This document shows positions 19,231 through 19,547 of a stretch of DNA of 19,547 nucleotides, piece by piece; positions within the stretch are counted from its first letter, which is position 1; every line of letters starts with the position of its first letter. The notes under the pieces are model-generated. The model did not search any database and was not told the origin of the DNA. It saw only the letters and a list, made by a program, of their open reading frames with translations. Origin of the DNA: Isohypsibius dastychi (Eukaryota; Tardigrada; Eutardigrada; Parachela; Isohypsibiidae); assembly GCA_034696485.1 (NCBI GenBank), contig JAQIWT010000475.1, positions 1 to 19,547 on the forward strand, read 5' to 3'. The translations under genes were made by a program, and so were the position numbers.

Positions 19231-19472
19231 TCATTGATGTTATTTCTGAATGTGCTTGACAAATATCATCAAAAGCTGTTAGACCCACCCCAAAACAAGC
19301 TGCTCAGGTTAGCAAATGGATACCTATCATTAAACTACTCGAGAAAAAGTAGCTCTCGAACAGGGAGGAACGTGACCTTCTACTGAAAGCCGGCTACCTT
19401 CTTCTTGCTTTGATTATTCCACTTGTTATCACACGCTGCACGTCACTTCGTCCTGCGACAGTTGGTTCTTAG
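19185..19472 (+). pseudogene. short basic/hydrophobic Polinton-type protein remnant
   Basis: One frame runs from 19185 to TAG at 19470 with two internal stops (TGA 19257, TAG 19350). It reads LQFCQPDVIDVISECA, then KQAAQVSKWIPIIKLLEKK, then LLLKAGYLLLALIIPLV: a Cys/Glu helix, a basic middle and a hydrophobic C-terminus. This layout resembles a small protein of unknown function found beside capsid genes in many Polintons and adintoviruses, judged from memory of the family. It directly follows the ATPase. Confidence 0.45.
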
Positions 19473-19547
19473 AACCATTTCGTCCTACGACATTTGGTCT
19501 AAGGACCATTCGTCCGAACACATCTCGTACGGCGACAGCTTGTACAC
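19447..19547 (+). repeat. short tandem repeats with internal palindromes at window end
   Basis: Units of about 31 bases start TTCGTCCTGCGACA (19447) and TTCGTCCTACGACA (19479), followed by diverging TCGTCCGAACACA (19510) and CGTACGGCGACA (19525). The first two contain perfect palindromes TGGTTCTTAGAACCA (19463-19477) and TGGTCTAAGGACCA (19495-19508). The array probably continues beyond the window and overlaps the end of the preceding coding remnant. Confidence 0.75.

Larger units (their letters stand above)
16335..19472 (+). mobile_element. decayed Polinton (Maverick)/adintovirus-like element, right part open
   Basis: Three plus-strand coding remnants characteristic of Polintons and adintoviruses lie within 3.1 kb: protein-primed family B DNA polymerase, FtsK/A32-like packaging ATPase and a short basic-hydrophobic protein. 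An unidentified open frame lies between the first two. No integrase, adenain-type protease, capsid gene or long terminal inverted repeat is visible; some could lie beyond the window. Multiple stops in each gene show it is an old, inactive copy. Confidence 0.75.

Noticed and set aside
1-19547. tRNA, rRNA or CRISPR features
   Set aside because: No cloverleaf with proper boxes, rRNA text or regularly spaced identical repeats was seen. The short repeats at the right end are palindromic tandem units without unique spacers.

Overview
The window is nuclear DNA of a multicellular animal. The evidence is a spliced metazoan-type gene (ABTB1) with ten GT-AG introns, most of them only about 60-300 bases, and an accessory region filled with three eukaryotic transposon classes: a pogo-like DNA transposon, a Ty3/gypsy-like retroelement and a Polinton/adintovirus-like element. 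The compact introns suggest a small-genome invertebrate. The phylum cannot be fixed from the sequence.

Region 1 (1-5549, minus strand) is a complete 11-exon ABTB1 gene: ankyrin repeats plus two BTB/POZ domains, 478 residues after conceptual splicing. Intron 3 is swollen to 2.8 kb by a 2,335-bp pogo-like transposon (2411-4745) in the opposite orientation. The transposon has 62-bp inverted repeats, a TA target duplication and a 4-exon transposase with no stops. The first catalytic aspartate of that transposase appears to be asparagine.

Region 2 (5550-11400) has no convincing intact gene. It holds an AT-rich spacer, a possible 260-bp inverted-repeat element, a decayed plus-strand gene with an intron-like break and an E/P-rich tail (7486-8830), and a tandem duplication of a unit of about 500 bp carrying a GACGGTGAT-type minisatellite (10395-11410).

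Region 3 (about 11400-16010, minus strand) is a broken Ty3/gypsy-like retroelement. Reading 5' to 3' on the minus strand it has an N-rich segment and zinc knuckle, gag-like fragments, an aspartic protease with a VDSSA active site, a C2H2-like zinc-finger segment, and reverse transcriptase with YIDDI. The RT is split by a 299-bp insertion with a 7-bp target duplication, made of GGGAT-rich foldback DNA.

Region 4 (about 16300-19547, plus strand) is a decayed Polinton/adintovirus-like element. It has fragments of protein-primed type B DNA polymerase, an unidentified 141-codon open frame, an FtsK/A32-like packaging ATPase, and a short basic/hydrophobic protein. The window ends in short palindromic repeats. 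Stops and frameshifts show that regions 3 and 4 are fossils. One possible reading is that the retroelement inserted between two parts of an older Polinton, but this is only an inference. I did not find a clearly new functional system. The least explained pieces are the unidentified frame at 17931-18356, the 299-bp foldback insertion, and the decayed gene at 7486-8830.
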